Shown here: one piece after another, positions 43,494 through 51,807 of the stretch
Position numbering within the stretch: position 1 is the stretch's first letter
Layout of the letters: each line of letters starts with the position of its first letter
Origin: Novosphingobium sp. Chol11
GTDB lineage: Bacteria; Pseudomonadota; Alphaproteobacteria; Sphingomonadales; Sphingomonadaceae
Direction of reading: 5' to 3'
Assembly: GCA_945906105.1 (NCBI GenBank)
Contig: CAMDQO010000007.1
Coordinates: 62,001-126,000, forward strand
Length of the DNA stretch: 64,000 bases
Notes under the pieces: generated by a model
Database searches by the model: none
What the model was told of the DNA's origin: nothing
Seen by the model: the letters and a program-made list of their open reading frames with translations, nothing else
Program-made: the position numbers and the translations under genes

Positions 43494-44510
43494 TTAGTTG
43501 AGCGCAATTTCCTCATCGCTCACTACAAAATCGGCCAGACAGTGATCATTATCAGCCACACCGCGGAACTCACGCGGGTTGATGCTGAACACGCGCTTGA
43601 ACATCCGGCTGAAATGCGCCGGACTTTTGAAACCGACGCCGTAAGCAATCTCGCTGATCGAAATATCGCGCGGATCGGTGGTGGACAGCCAGTTCTTCGC
43701 CTTTTGCAGCCGCTGCTCCCAGACCAGCTCGGAAAAGCTCGTGCCCTTGAGCCGTAGCAGGAACGAGAGATAGCGTGGACTGATCCCGCAGCCTTTGGCG
43801 ACCATCGCGGTGGACAGCTGCGGGTCTGAGAGATGCACTTCGATGAAGCGCAGCACTTCCTCCAGTCGGCGGTCAGCTATGGTCTGGCGGGCGTGGACGC
43901 CCTCGCTATCGGCGCGAACGGCATTGCCGATGATAGTCAATGCCGTTTCCACCAGTGCCCGAGCCGATTCTGGTGCCAGATTGCCATCATCCTCGAAGAC
44001 ATCAGTGAAGATATTTTCGGCGATTGCCAGTTCGGGCCGCTCGACATGCATAAACAGACCTGTGCTGAAATCCTGCGCGATGTGTGTTCGCAGGATATGC
44101 GTCGGCAGCGTGACGTGCAGCACCTCATGCACAGCATCTTCGTCGGTCCGAAGCTCGATCAGGAAGGGTGACATCGAACGGGTAATGGCGAAATCACCGG
44201 GACGCGCCACTTTTTTGCCGCACTGGTTGGACAGCGCCAACGCCCCGCGCTTGACGAACCACAGCACCGAAAGGTCGGTCGCATCCTCGCGGATGTGCTT
44301 GCGGGTGCGGCGGAAATAGCTTTGCGGTGAGGAGCGGATGCGGATGATCGAGATGGCACCGACCGACTTGCGCTCGGCCTTGACCTCGATCACCGGGCCA
44401 TCGTCCATCCAATAATCGCCAAGATAATACTCCTGCTCACGCTCCCCGCGGAACAGTTTCTGACACTCGCGGAAATTGCCGCGATCAAGCGAAAACAGGG
44501 TTTCAGCCAT
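43494..44510 (-). CDS. AraC-family transcriptional regulator
   Basis: 338 residues from the ATG at 44510 with GAGGAGAG upstream. The N-terminal part (about 1-200) is an effector-binding domain of the AraC-binding-like type. The C-terminal domain has two helix-turn-helix units (STAMVAKGCGISPRYLSFLL; ISISEIAYGVGFKSPAHFSR followed by FKRVFSINPREFRG). It lies 121 bases upstream of the large oxidoreductase and may activate it. The ligand is unknown. Confidence 0.9.
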   Translation of the reverse strand: MAETLFSLDRGNFRECQKLFRGEREQEYYLGDYWMDDGPVIEVKAERKSVGAISIIRIRSSPQSYFRRTRKHIREDATDLSVLWFVKRGALALSNQCGKKVARPGDFAITRSMSPFLIELRTDEDAVHEVLHVTLPTHILRTHIAQDFSTGLFMHVERPELAIAENIFTDVFEDDGNLAPESARALVETALTIIGNAVRADSEGVHARQTIADRRLEEVLRFIEVHLSDPQLSTAMVAKGCGISPRYLSFLLRLKGTSFSELVWEQRLQKAKNWLSTTDPRDISISEIAYGVGFKSPAHFSRMFKRVFSINPREFRGVADNDHCLADFVVSDEEIALN

Positions 44511-44640
44511 GGCGTCTCTCCTCGCGGGAGCGGATGCATCCCGCATGCCGACTCAGGCCGGTTCTTGGTGATGTGAGACTAGGAGAGGCGGCCTATCATG
44601 CCACGCCAAGCGCGCAGCATGATAGACAATTGGTGCAGGC

Positions 44641-45612
44641 CTATCCCTTACGCCCCTTCTTGCTCAGGCGCCATTCGGGTGGATAGTTGAGATCGTTGTT
44701 TTTCACTACCTTGCCGATGCCCTGATCGAAGGTGCTGTCCTTGCCAAGATTGACATCGTTATCCCCGTCATCCTTCATCAGCGGTAGCATACCTTCCAGC
44801 CAGCCGGTGAGCAGGCTGCCCAGATATTCGCCGCGGTGCTGCTTGTAGGCCTCGATAAAGGTTTTCTGCGCCACGACGACATCGGTGGGCCGGGTGATCG
44901 AACAGGCGTGGGCATATTTCGCCGTCTCTGCTTCAAGCTTATCGCGCGGCACTACCGAGTTGACGAAGTCGCAGTGGTGCATTTCATCAGCGGTGAAAGG
45001 CCGCCCGGTGAACAGCATCTCCGAAAAACGCCGAATCCCGATCATCTCCAGCCACTGCCACATGCGCGGCCCCCAGCCTGCGTAACGGAATGAGGGATGC
45101 CCGAATAACGCATCGTCAGAAGAAACGATCATGTCGGCATCGGCGCACTGATAGAAGTGCCAGCCATAGCAATAGCCCTTGGCCTCAATGATGCTAATCT
45201 TCTTGAATTCTTGGAGTGGCCGGTTGCCCGAACGCGCCTTGGCGTAATAGTCGGTCAACCCGTGCAGATAGCGGAATGATCCCGGCGGCGGGTATTTCAC
45301 ATCGGGATCGTCGATTTCCAGATCGACCAGAAAGCCGTCGCCCGGCTGCGGGTTGAGATAAAGATCGCCGTGCTCATCCAGATCGCCGCCGCTGCCCAGA
45401 TTATCCCCTTCGCCGCGGATCACCAGCACCTTCACATCGTCGTCAATGTTCGCCTTGTGCACCAGTTCGCCAAAGCGCGCGCGCATACCAATGGTGGCGG
45501 TGTTGTGCTTGTCGAGTCGGCTGAAGGTGATCGTAGCGATCTTGGTCGCCTTGTCCTTTTCATAAAGGACATGCGCTTCGGCTTCCTTTTTGAGATCGAC
45601 AATCGTCACCAT
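44641..45612 (-). CDS. Enoyl-CoA hydratase/isomerase-like protein
   Basis: 323 residues from the ATG at 45612 (GAGG eight bases upstream); a TTG 11 codons earlier lacks a site. Crotonase fold: IRGEGDNLGSGGDLDEHGD, IIEAKGYCYGWHFYQCADAD and ALFGHPSFRYAGWGPRM. It is longer than usual, with an insert after the first oxyanion loop (about residues 85-115) and a polar C-terminal tail. The insert may reflect an unusual substrate. It is divergent from an AraC regulator at 45805. Confidence 0.85.
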   Translation of the reverse strand: MVTIVDLKKEAEAHVLYEKDKATKIATITFSRLDKHNTATIGMRARFGELVHKANIDDDVKVLVIRGEGDNLGSGGDLDEHGDLYLNPQPGDGFLVDLEIDDPDVKYPPPGSFRYLHGLTDYYAKARSGNRPLQEFKKISIIEAKGYCYGWHFYQCADADMIVSSDDALFGHPSFRYAGWGPRMWQWLEMIGIRRFSEMLFTGRPFTADEMHHCDFVNSVVPRDKLEAETAKYAHACSITRPTDVVVAQKTFIEAYKQHRGEYLGSLLTGWLEGMLPLMKDDGDNDVNLGKDSTFDQGIGKVVKNNDLNYPPEWRLSKKGRKG

Positions 45613-45804
45613 CTTTGCATCCTCTGTTTCGCTGCTTTGTGCCAAGCTGTGCCACAGGGTGACGCAGGTCCACCGACATCAGGCGCAGCTGTGTCGATAA
45701 GAGACGCGATTGCTGCTGGTCTGCCCCCTGCCCATCTGTTAGCTTTCCGGTCCTGAGACAGAAGCCACACAAGAACATGGCCGCGCCGGAATGGATGGGA
45801 AGCG

Positions 45805-46857
45805 ATGATGGAAAGCGATGCATTCTTCACCCTTGACGGGCCGCTCGATGTTGCACCGGGAAGCGGGCAATGCCGCGCAGCAAATTTCACCGGGCTGGCA
45901 GAAATGGCGCGTTCTCTGGGCCGTGATCCGCGCGGCATTGTTGAGCGGCACGGGCTTGAGGCGCGGGTGCTCACCGATCCCGAAAGCCACATCAACTGCC
46001 AGCAAATCGCCGATATCTTTGAATATTGCAGCACAGTTTTTGACGACTCGCTGTTCGGCCTGCACTTTGCCGCGCATCAGGATCCCGATGTCTTCGGCTG
46101 CATAACCTCACTCGCCCGCGCCGCCCCCACCTTGCGCGCTGCGATTGATGCTTTTGTTGAATACATGCCGGTGGTCCATTCGCCTGATAGCGAGGTGGTG
46201 CTGATTGAAGGCACGGATACCGCCGAGTTCTGCTGGCAGGTCAACACCGATCTCGGCGTCAATGATCAGGCGCATTATCAGGCGGCTATGCTCAATGTGA
46301 AGCTAATGCAGATGATTGGCGGCCCGGCGTTTCGCCTGTCCTACGTCAGCTTGTCCGCCGATCCGCAGGCGAGTGATCTGCCCGAAATGGAGCGCTTGCT
46401 CGGCTGCCGGGTTCACCCGCGTTCTGCGCGCAATTCGGTGGCATTTCCGCTCCACGCGCTTGAGTTACCGGTGCCGACTTCGAACCGTCTGCTTTACCGG
46501 CTGCTTGGTGGCTATCTTGAGAAGGTGAAGACAACGCAGCGCATCGGCGCGATTGAGAAGGTCGAAAGCTATATCCGCGGTGCCTTGCCCACCGGTAACT
46601 GCTCGATTGAGCGCTGCGCCGCCAAGCTGGGGGTTTCAGTGCGCACATTACAGGCACGGCTGGCGGCAGACGGCGCGCGGTTTTCCGAACTGGTTGAAGG
46701 CCAGCGAGCCGGAATCGCCCGCACGCATTTGCGCGAAAGCACTCTGTCGCTCGACGAGATTGCAGACCGGCTGGGCTATGGCGAACAGACCAGTTTTGGC
46801 CGCGCATTCAAACGCTGGACCGGGCAAACGCCGCAGCAGTTCCGCGTAATGGTTTAA
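45805..46857 (+). CDS. AraC-family regulator with arabinose-binding-like domain
   Basis: 350 residues; two ATGs at 45805 and 45808 share the GGGAAG site. The N-terminal part matches the 'Arabinose_bd' type sensor (HINCQQIADIFEYCS; LFGLHFAAHQDPDVFGCITS). The C-terminal AraC HTH is complete (CAAKLGVSVRTLQARLAADG; LDEIADRLGYGEQTSFGRAF). It lies divergently from the crotonase-like gene at 44641, which it probably controls across the roughly 190-base gap. Confidence 0.9.
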   Translation: MMESDAFFTLDGPLDVAPGSGQCRAANFTGLAEMARSLGRDPRGIVERHGLEARVLTDPESHINCQQIADIFEYCSTVFDDSLFGLHFAAHQDPDVFGCITSLARAAPTLRAAIDAFVEYMPVVHSPDSEVVLIEGTDTAEFCWQVNTDLGVNDQAHYQAAMLNVKLMQMIGGPAFRLSYVSLSADPQASDLPEMERLLGCRVHPRSARNSVAFPLHALELPVPTSNRLLYRLLGGYLEKVKTTQRIGAIEKVESYIRGALPTGNCSIERCAAKLGVSVRTLQARLAADGARFSELVEGQRAGIARTHLRESTLSLDEIADRLGYGEQTSFGRAFKRWTGQTPQQFRVMV

Positions 46858-46913
46858 GAACGGCCAGTGACAACCCGGTTGCCGATATTTGAATGGTATG
46901 TCATTATCTGAGA

Positions 46914-47117
46914 ATGACGAGGATTCAGCTTGAGTTTATGCGCTGGAGTTCGTTCGCGACGTGCATATCATGCTGGGGAGCAGGCAGCTACTTTCAGTCC
47001 ACCGGCGGCTTGGCAGTTTTGCTGTTCTTCGGCGGCTTTTTGCTTGGTGTTCCTGGCGCGATGCTGACGCTTCATCTGCATCCGCCCAAATGGCTCAAGT
47101 ATTTGGAACGACCATAG
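46914..47117 (+). CDS. Small membrane protein, hypothetical
   Basis: 67 residues from the ATG at 46914; a start at 46893 would add seven residues. It has two hydrophobic stretches (about residues 10-25 and 30-52) separated by a short turn, and a basic C-terminus (HPPKWLKYLERP). It lies 56 bases after the AraC gene on the same strand. Family unknown. The hydrophobic pattern supports a real protein, but no ribosome site is clear. Confidence 0.5.
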   Translation: MTRIQLEFMRWSSFATCISCWGAGSYFQSTGGLAVLLFFGGFLLGVPGAMLTLHLHPPKWLKYLERP

Positions 47118-47141
47118 CGCTAAAGCTCGCTTCCAACCCCA

Positions 47142-48134
47142 TCACCCCATCTCAAGCACCACCCTACCAGCCACCTTGCCCGAAAACGCCTCGTTCATAG
47201 CCTGCGCATAGTCTGCCATGGGGTAACGCGCCGCTATCGCCGGCTTGAATATGCCCTGCCCCGCCAGTTCCATCACTTTGACCCGGTTCGCCGCCGCTTC
47301 GGCAGGCCGGTTGATCGCATGGCCGCGCACCTGCACGCCGATCAAGCTGGCGCATTTGAGTAGCGGCAGGTTGGTCTTCAGCGCCGCAATTCCGGCGGGA
47401 AAACCGATCACCAGATGCCGACCACCATAGCCGAGCGTACGGAAGGCCAGCTCTGTGGCATCACCGCCAACCGGGTCGAAGACGATGTCGATCTCCCTCC
47501 CCTTTCCATTTGGGCCGCTATTCGCCGCCTTGACCTGATCGCGCCAATCCGCAGCTCCGGTAACAACCAATGCATCTGCGCCGCCCGCCAGCGCTGCAGT
47601 ACGTTTTTCCTCGCTGGAGGCTGAGGCGATAACCCGCAAGCCAAGGTATTTGCCGACTTCAACCGCCGCATAGCCCGTGCCACCAGCGGCCCCGAGCACC
47701 AGCAAGGTCTCGCCGGGCTTGGCTGCAGCGCGATCAACCAGTGCGTGCCATGCCGTCTGGTAATTGACCGGAAATACCGCTGCGGCATCAAAGGCCATGC
47801 CCTGAGGAATCAAGCTGACATTTTCGGCATTGAACAGCGCTGCTTCGCACAAGGTGCTGCCTAGGCTTGATCCGAACACCCGGTCGCCAATGGCAAATTT
47901 GCTCACACCCTCACCCAGCGCTTCCACCACACCGGCATATTCGCTGCCGGGAATGAACGGCAACGGCGGCTTGAACTGATATTCGCCGCGCGCGGTCAGC
48001 ACATCGACATAGGAAATCCCCGCCGCCTTGATCGCAACGCGAATCTGCCCCGGTCCAGGGGCTCCGGGATCGAACTCTTCCAGAACCAGCGTTTCGGGCA
48101 GGCCGAATTCATGGGCGATAACGGCGCGTGGCAT
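47142..48134 (-). CDS. Zinc-independent MDR alcohol/quinone oxidoreductase
   Basis: 330 residues of the quinone oxidoreductase branch of medium-chain dehydrogenases. Cofactor motif LVLGAAGGTGYAAVEVGKYLG-type region at about 145-165, substrate-domain start SYVDVLTARGEYQFKPPLP, and PGSEYAGVVEALGEGVSKF. No zinc-ligand set is visible. It reduces an enone or quinone, perhaps a double bond in an acyl or ring intermediate. It is the last gene of a six-gene operon and overlaps the SDR upstream by one base. Confidence 0.88.
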   Translation of the reverse strand: MPRAVIAHEFGLPETLVLEEFDPGAPGPGQIRVAIKAAGISYVDVLTARGEYQFKPPLPFIPGSEYAGVVEALGEGVSKFAIGDRVFGSSLGSTLCEAALFNAENVSLIPQGMAFDAAAVFPVNYQTAWHALVDRAAAKPGETLLVLGAAGGTGYAAVEVGKYLGLRVIASASSEEKRTAALAGGADALVVTGAADWRDQVKAANSGPNGKGREIDIVFDPVGGDATELAFRTLGYGGRHLVIGFPAGIAALKTNLPLLKCASLIGVQVRGHAINRPAEAAANRVKVMELAGQGIFKPAIAARYPMADYAQAMNEAFSGKVAGRVVLEMG

Positions 48135-48886
48135 CAGTGCTGTCCTCCATCACATCGCACCAATGTGCCGGTTACGTTAACCGATGCAGGGCTGGCCAGA
48201 AACAGTGCAGCGGTGACGATATCTTGCGGATCAGCAGCAAACCCGCGCGGGGTAGGTATCGGCCCTTCGCCCTTGTCTGGCCATGCCTGGACGATGTCAG
48301 TCTTGAAGGCTCCCGGCGATAGAGTGTTCACCCGCACTTTGGGGGCATATTCATGCGCCAGGCTCAGCGACATGGCGTTGAGCGCCGCCTTCGATGAACC
48401 GTACGGCACCACCTGCGGCAGCGGCATCAGCGATCCTGACGAGGTGACATTGATGATACAGCCGGTCCCATGTTCATCGGCACTATCAAACATCCGCTTA
48501 CCGATCTGGCTGGCCAGCCGAAACGGCCCTTTGAAATTGAGGTTTACGACGGAATCAAACATCGCCTCGGTTACTTCGTGGCTGGGGCAACGCGGCCCCA
48601 TACCTGCGTTATTCACAAGGATATCCACACGCCCGAAAGCCGCATAGGCCTCCTCGATCAATCGGTCACATTCGGCCCATTTGCCGACATGGGCTGATAT
48701 AGCGAGCGCTTTGCGGCCCAGCGCGCGGCACTCCTCGGCCACCGCCTCGCAGTTTTCCAGCTTGCGGCTGGCGATGATCACATCGGCCCCGCGCTCCGCA
48801 AAGGCCTTGACCATCTGGTATCCCAACCCTCGGCTGCCGCCGGTCACCAGTGCCACCTTGCCGACGAAATCAAATAGCGGGTCCAT
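48134..48886 (-). CDS. SDR family oxidoreductase
   Basis: 250 residues from the ATG at 48886 with AAGGA upstream. TGGSRGLGYQMV, LVNNAGMGPRCPS, serine in NVTSSGSLMP, and catalytic PYGSSKAALNAM. It follows the acyl-CoA dehydrogenase by 14 bases and overlaps the MDR gene by one base, so all are translationally linked. The function is likely a 3-hydroxyacyl-CoA or ketone dehydrogenase in the same pathway. Confidence 0.88.
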   Translation of the reverse strand: MDPLFDFVGKVALVTGGSRGLGYQMVKAFAERGADVIIASRKLENCEAVAEECRALGRKALAISAHVGKWAECDRLIEEAYAAFGRVDILVNNAGMGPRCPSHEVTEAMFDSVVNLNFKGPFRLASQIGKRMFDSADEHGTGCIINVTSSGSLMPLPQVVPYGSSKAALNAMSLSLAHEYAPKVRVNTLSPGAFKTDIVQAWPDKGEGPIPTPRGFAADPQDIVTAALFLASPASVNVTGTLVRCDGGQH

Positions 48887-48900
48887 TGCCAATTCCTTGT

Positions 48901-50229
48901 TCAAAGTCTGCTCTGCCCCGGCACACCTTCTGGCCGCGCGTCCGGATAGCGTTCCAGCGCCGCCTTCAGCCGGGTCGGGATATGTTCGGAGGGGAACATC
49001 CCTTCCACCGGCTTCGTCCGTTTCAGGTAAGCCCGAGCCAGCTGGCTTTTGTGGGCGTCGGTCGGTCCATCGGCAAACGCCAGCCCCATACCGCCGCCAA
49101 ACCAGTTCGCCAGCGGCATATCGAGCGAGATGCCGAGCGATCCGTGGATTTCCAAAGCCTTGCCGATCACGCTCATCCAGACACTGGCCATGGCGACTTT
49201 GCACATACCGATATGATTACGCGGAGTGCCATGCGGCATCCGTCCGGCCTCTGTTTCATCAATCAACCACGCGGTCTTGAGCGTGAGCAGGCGGAACTGT
49301 TCGAGCTCGATGACGGATTCGGCGATCTTGGCCTGCACCATCTGATGATCGCCCAGTTTGCGCCCGCGCGTCACCCGCGAAACCGCACGTTCGAGCATCA
49401 TGTCGAGCGCGCGCTGGCACTTGCCGACGGTGCGCATGGCATGGTGGATACGCCCGCCGCCCAGTCGTGCCTGCGCAACCTTGAAGCCCTCACCGGGCTG
49501 CCCTAGGATGTGATCAGCCGGAATACGCACCTTGTTATAGCGGATATGGCCATGCGCGCCCTCCTCATAAGGGCTCTCCCCGGCTATCGCGACATTGCGG
49601 AGGATCTCGATCCCCGGCGTTTCGGCAGGAACCACGAACATCGACATCCGCTCGGTCAGCGGCGCGCCTTCAGCCGTTACCGCGATGACAAGGTAAAAGC
49701 TGGCGAAGCGGGCATTGGAGGAGAACCATTTCTCACCCTCGATCACCCATTCGCCGTCTTCAAGCATGGCCTTGCAGGTAAACACGCCGGGATCAGCCCC
49801 ACCCTGCGGCTCGGTCATCGAAAAGCACGAGACGATCTCTCCTGCCATCAATGGCCCCAAATAGCGCTGTTTCTGTTCAGGCGTGCCGAACAGCGCGAGG
49901 ATTTCGGCGTTGCCGGTGTCGGGTGCAGCGGTGCCGAACACCATCGGTGCCCAGTTTGATCGGCCAATGATCTCGTTCATCAGCGCCAGCTTGACCTGAC
50001 CATAACCCGGTCCACCCAGGTTTTCGCCGAGATGGCATGCCCACAGCCCCTGGGCCTTGACCTGCTCCTGCAAAGGCTTGGCATGGTCGCGCGCAGACTT
50101 CAGCGCGGGATCGAACTGGCAACCTTGCTCGGGCCACAGCAAGTCCATCGTCTCGCATTCCTCGCGGACGAACTGTGCCATCCAGTCCAACTTGGCCTGG
50201 AATTGAGGCTCTACGGAAAAATTGATCAT
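48901..50229 (-). CDS. Acyl-CoA dehydrogenase, ACAD10/11-like
   Basis: 442 residues. Typical signatures are CFSMTEPQGGADPGVFTCKA, VIEGEKWFSSNARFASFY and the ACAD10/11-type LGGGRIHHAMRTVGKCQRAL. The length and the C-terminal tail after the helical domain are normal for that subgroup. It overlaps the kinase gene by four bases (ATGA). In the LvaA/LvaC system, a kinase phosphorylates 4-hydroxyacyl-CoA and this kind of dehydrogenase removes the phosphate to give the enoyl-CoA. I infer the same here. Confidence 0.9.
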   Translation of the reverse strand: MINFSVEPQFQAKLDWMAQFVREECETMDLLWPEQGCQFDPALKSARDHAKPLQEQVKAQGLWACHLGENLGGPGYGQVKLALMNEIIGRSNWAPMVFGTAAPDTGNAEILALFGTPEQKQRYLGPLMAGEIVSCFSMTEPQGGADPGVFTCKAMLEDGEWVIEGEKWFSSNARFASFYLVIAVTAEGAPLTERMSMFVVPAETPGIEILRNVAIAGESPYEEGAHGHIRYNKVRIPADHILGQPGEGFKVAQARLGGGRIHHAMRTVGKCQRALDMMLERAVSRVTRGRKLGDHQMVQAKIAESVIELEQFRLLTLKTAWLIDETEAGRMPHGTPRNHIGMCKVAMASVWMSVIGKALEIHGSLGISLDMPLANWFGGGMGLAFADGPTDAHKSQLARAYLKRTKPVEGMFPSEHIPTRLKAALERYPDARPEGVPGQSRL

Positions 50230-51305
50230 TTCATCCTCGCGATCTGGGCGGCGGTTTCCTTGAAGCAGTTATCGACGATGCGGGCGAAAAAGCGCCCGAC
50301 ATCCTTGGGCAGCTGCCCGGCTTCAGCGGCGGCGACCTTGTATTCGAGCAGGCAGCCCGACTTGAACTTGGCGAGTACCGAGAAGTACTCGTAATCACTG
50401 AAATCCCGGCCTGTTCCCGCGCAGTAATAACGGGCGAGCTCCTGCTTGGTCGGGAACAGCTTGGGGTCTTGCAAGGCTGTGGGGAACGCTTTGTCCGGAT
50501 CGTCCTCATCGCGCATCCCGCCGGTGAACCAACCAAGATCGATCATCGGATCGCCGATGGTGGAAAGCTCCCAGTCAATCATCGCAGCCAGCCGGGGCGG
50601 CGGGCCGTGGTGGAACATCATGTTGGGCGTACCGACATCGCCGTGGATGATGCCGGTAACTTCATTGGCCAGCACATTGGCGCGCAGCCATTTCTCGGTT
50701 TCGGCATAGCCAGCAAAACTGCGACCTTCGTATCCGGCATAGCGCTCCTTGTAGCTCGCCAGTTGCCCGGCCCAGCGATCAACCTGCCGTTCAAGAAATT
50801 TGCCCGGCTTGCCATAGTCGCCAAGGCCAATGGCAACATGATCGACATTGGCCAGCTTGATCAGCCCATCAATGATCGCAAAAGGAATGCCGTAGATATA
50901 AGGCATCCGATCAAACGGCGGCTCGTTATGGATCTTTTCGTCGCGCAAATTAGGCGCCCAGCCCTTGACCATTTCCATGACATAGAACGGCCTTCCGATC
51001 ACCGTGGCGTCCTCGCAGGCACCATAGCAATGCGGGTGCGGCACATCGGTCTGGCCCAGCGCAGTGAGGATACGCGCCTCACGCAGCACACCCTTTTCCG
51101 CCCCCGGCGGCGGCACAGCAGGCGGACGGCGCAGCACCATCAGTCCTTCGCCGCGATCCAGTGTCAGCACGACGTTGGAAGTGCCGCCCGAAAGGATCGC
51201 CGTTTGCAACGGTCCCTTACCAAGCTGCGGAACATGCGCATCGAGCCAATCGGTCAAAGGGCCGATGGGGGCGAGTTCCGCGAGGTTATGTTCGATTTGT
51301 GACAT
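50226..51305 (-). CDS. APH-family phosphotransferase, ACAD10/11 kinase-like
   Basis: 359 residues from the ATG at 51305 (a GTG one codon earlier is possible). It has the kinase N-lobe LSGGTSNVVLTLDRGEGLMV, the catalytic loop IIHGDVGTPNMMFHHG and the metal-binding MIDWELSTIGDPMIDLGW. These are the family signatures of the kinase domain of ACAD10/11 and of bacterial LvaA-like enzymes. It lies directly after the MarR gene (TGATG overlap) and before the dehydrogenase. Confidence 0.9.
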   Translation of the reverse strand: MSQIEHNLAELAPIGPLTDWLDAHVPQLGKGPLQTAILSGGTSNVVLTLDRGEGLMVLRRPPAVPPPGAEKGVLREARILTALGQTDVPHPHCYGACEDATVIGRPFYVMEMVKGWAPNLRDEKIHNEPPFDRMPYIYGIPFAIIDGLIKLANVDHVAIGLGDYGKPGKFLERQVDRWAGQLASYKERYAGYEGRSFAGYAETEKWLRANVLANEVTGIIHGDVGTPNMMFHHGPPPRLAAMIDWELSTIGDPMIDLGWFTGGMRDEDDPDKAFPTALQDPKLFPTKQELARYYCAGTGRDFSDYEYFSVLAKFKSGCLLEYKVAAAEAGQLPKDVGRFFARIVDNCFKETAAQIARMK

Positions 51306-51772
51306 CACTCACCTCCCGCGCGCAATTGCGATTCAAGCTGTCGGCGCAAGGTGCCAAGGGCCAGTGTCGTCTGCCCCACAGTGCCGAGATCGACAGCTGC
51401 GGCAAGCCGCTCGGCGATGGTATCGGCATGGGCATCAGCCTGCCGCTTGAGCGCTATGCCCGCCCCAGTGGCGACAAGCAGGGCTGCTCGTTTATGATCC
51501 GGGTTTGGCTGCGCTTCGATCAGTCCAGCATCCATCAAAGCATTGGCCGCGCGCTGAACAAGCTGGCGCGGACTCCCCAATGAGCGCCCGATCTGCGGCA
51601 CGGTCGGTGAACGATCTGCCTCGACGACGGCATTGAGCACCATCATCTCGGATTCACCAAGCCCGACCACGCGGCGAGAATCCGCAAAGGTGCTTTTAAG
51701 TCGACCGGTAAGGCGCGTTAGCTCATCGACAAGGCCTACGAGCGGGTGCCGGGAATCAAATTTGCCATTCAT
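51305..51772 (-). CDS. MarR-family transcriptional regulator
   Basis: 155 residues. Winged-helix DNA-binding region is visible (TVPQIGRSLGSPRQLVQRAA, DAGLIEAQPNPDHKRA), flanked by the dimerisation helices of MarR proteins. It heads the kinase-dehydrogenase part of the operon. A TGACA/TGTCA palindrome overlaps the gene's own upstream region and the end of the preceding gene, suggesting self-control. An acyl-CoA or aromatic acid is a likely ligand by analogy, but not shown. Confidence 0.88.
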   Translation of the reverse strand: MNGKFDSRHPLVGLVDELTRLTGRLKSTFADSRRVVGLGESEMMVLNAVVEADRSPTVPQIGRSLGSPRQLVQRAANALMDAGLIEAQPNPDHKRAALLVATGAGIALKRQADAHADTIAERLAAAVDLGTVGQTTLALGTLRRQLESQLRAGGE

Positions 51773-51782
51773 GGAATGATTT

Positions 51783-51807
51783 TGTCATATTGACACGATC
51801 ATGTCAA
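51783..51807. promoter_or_regulatory. Candidate MarR operator (TGACA/TGTCA palindromes)
   Basis: TTGACA (51790-51795) and TGTCAA (51802-51807) form an inverted repeat with a six-base spacer. A TGTCA at 51783-51787 adds a second, overlapping inverted repeat with TGACA (51791-51795). It lies 11 bases upstream of the marR-like start on the minus strand, overlapping the end of the acyl-CoA synthetase gene. A site of this size suits a MarR dimer. Confidence 0.5.
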
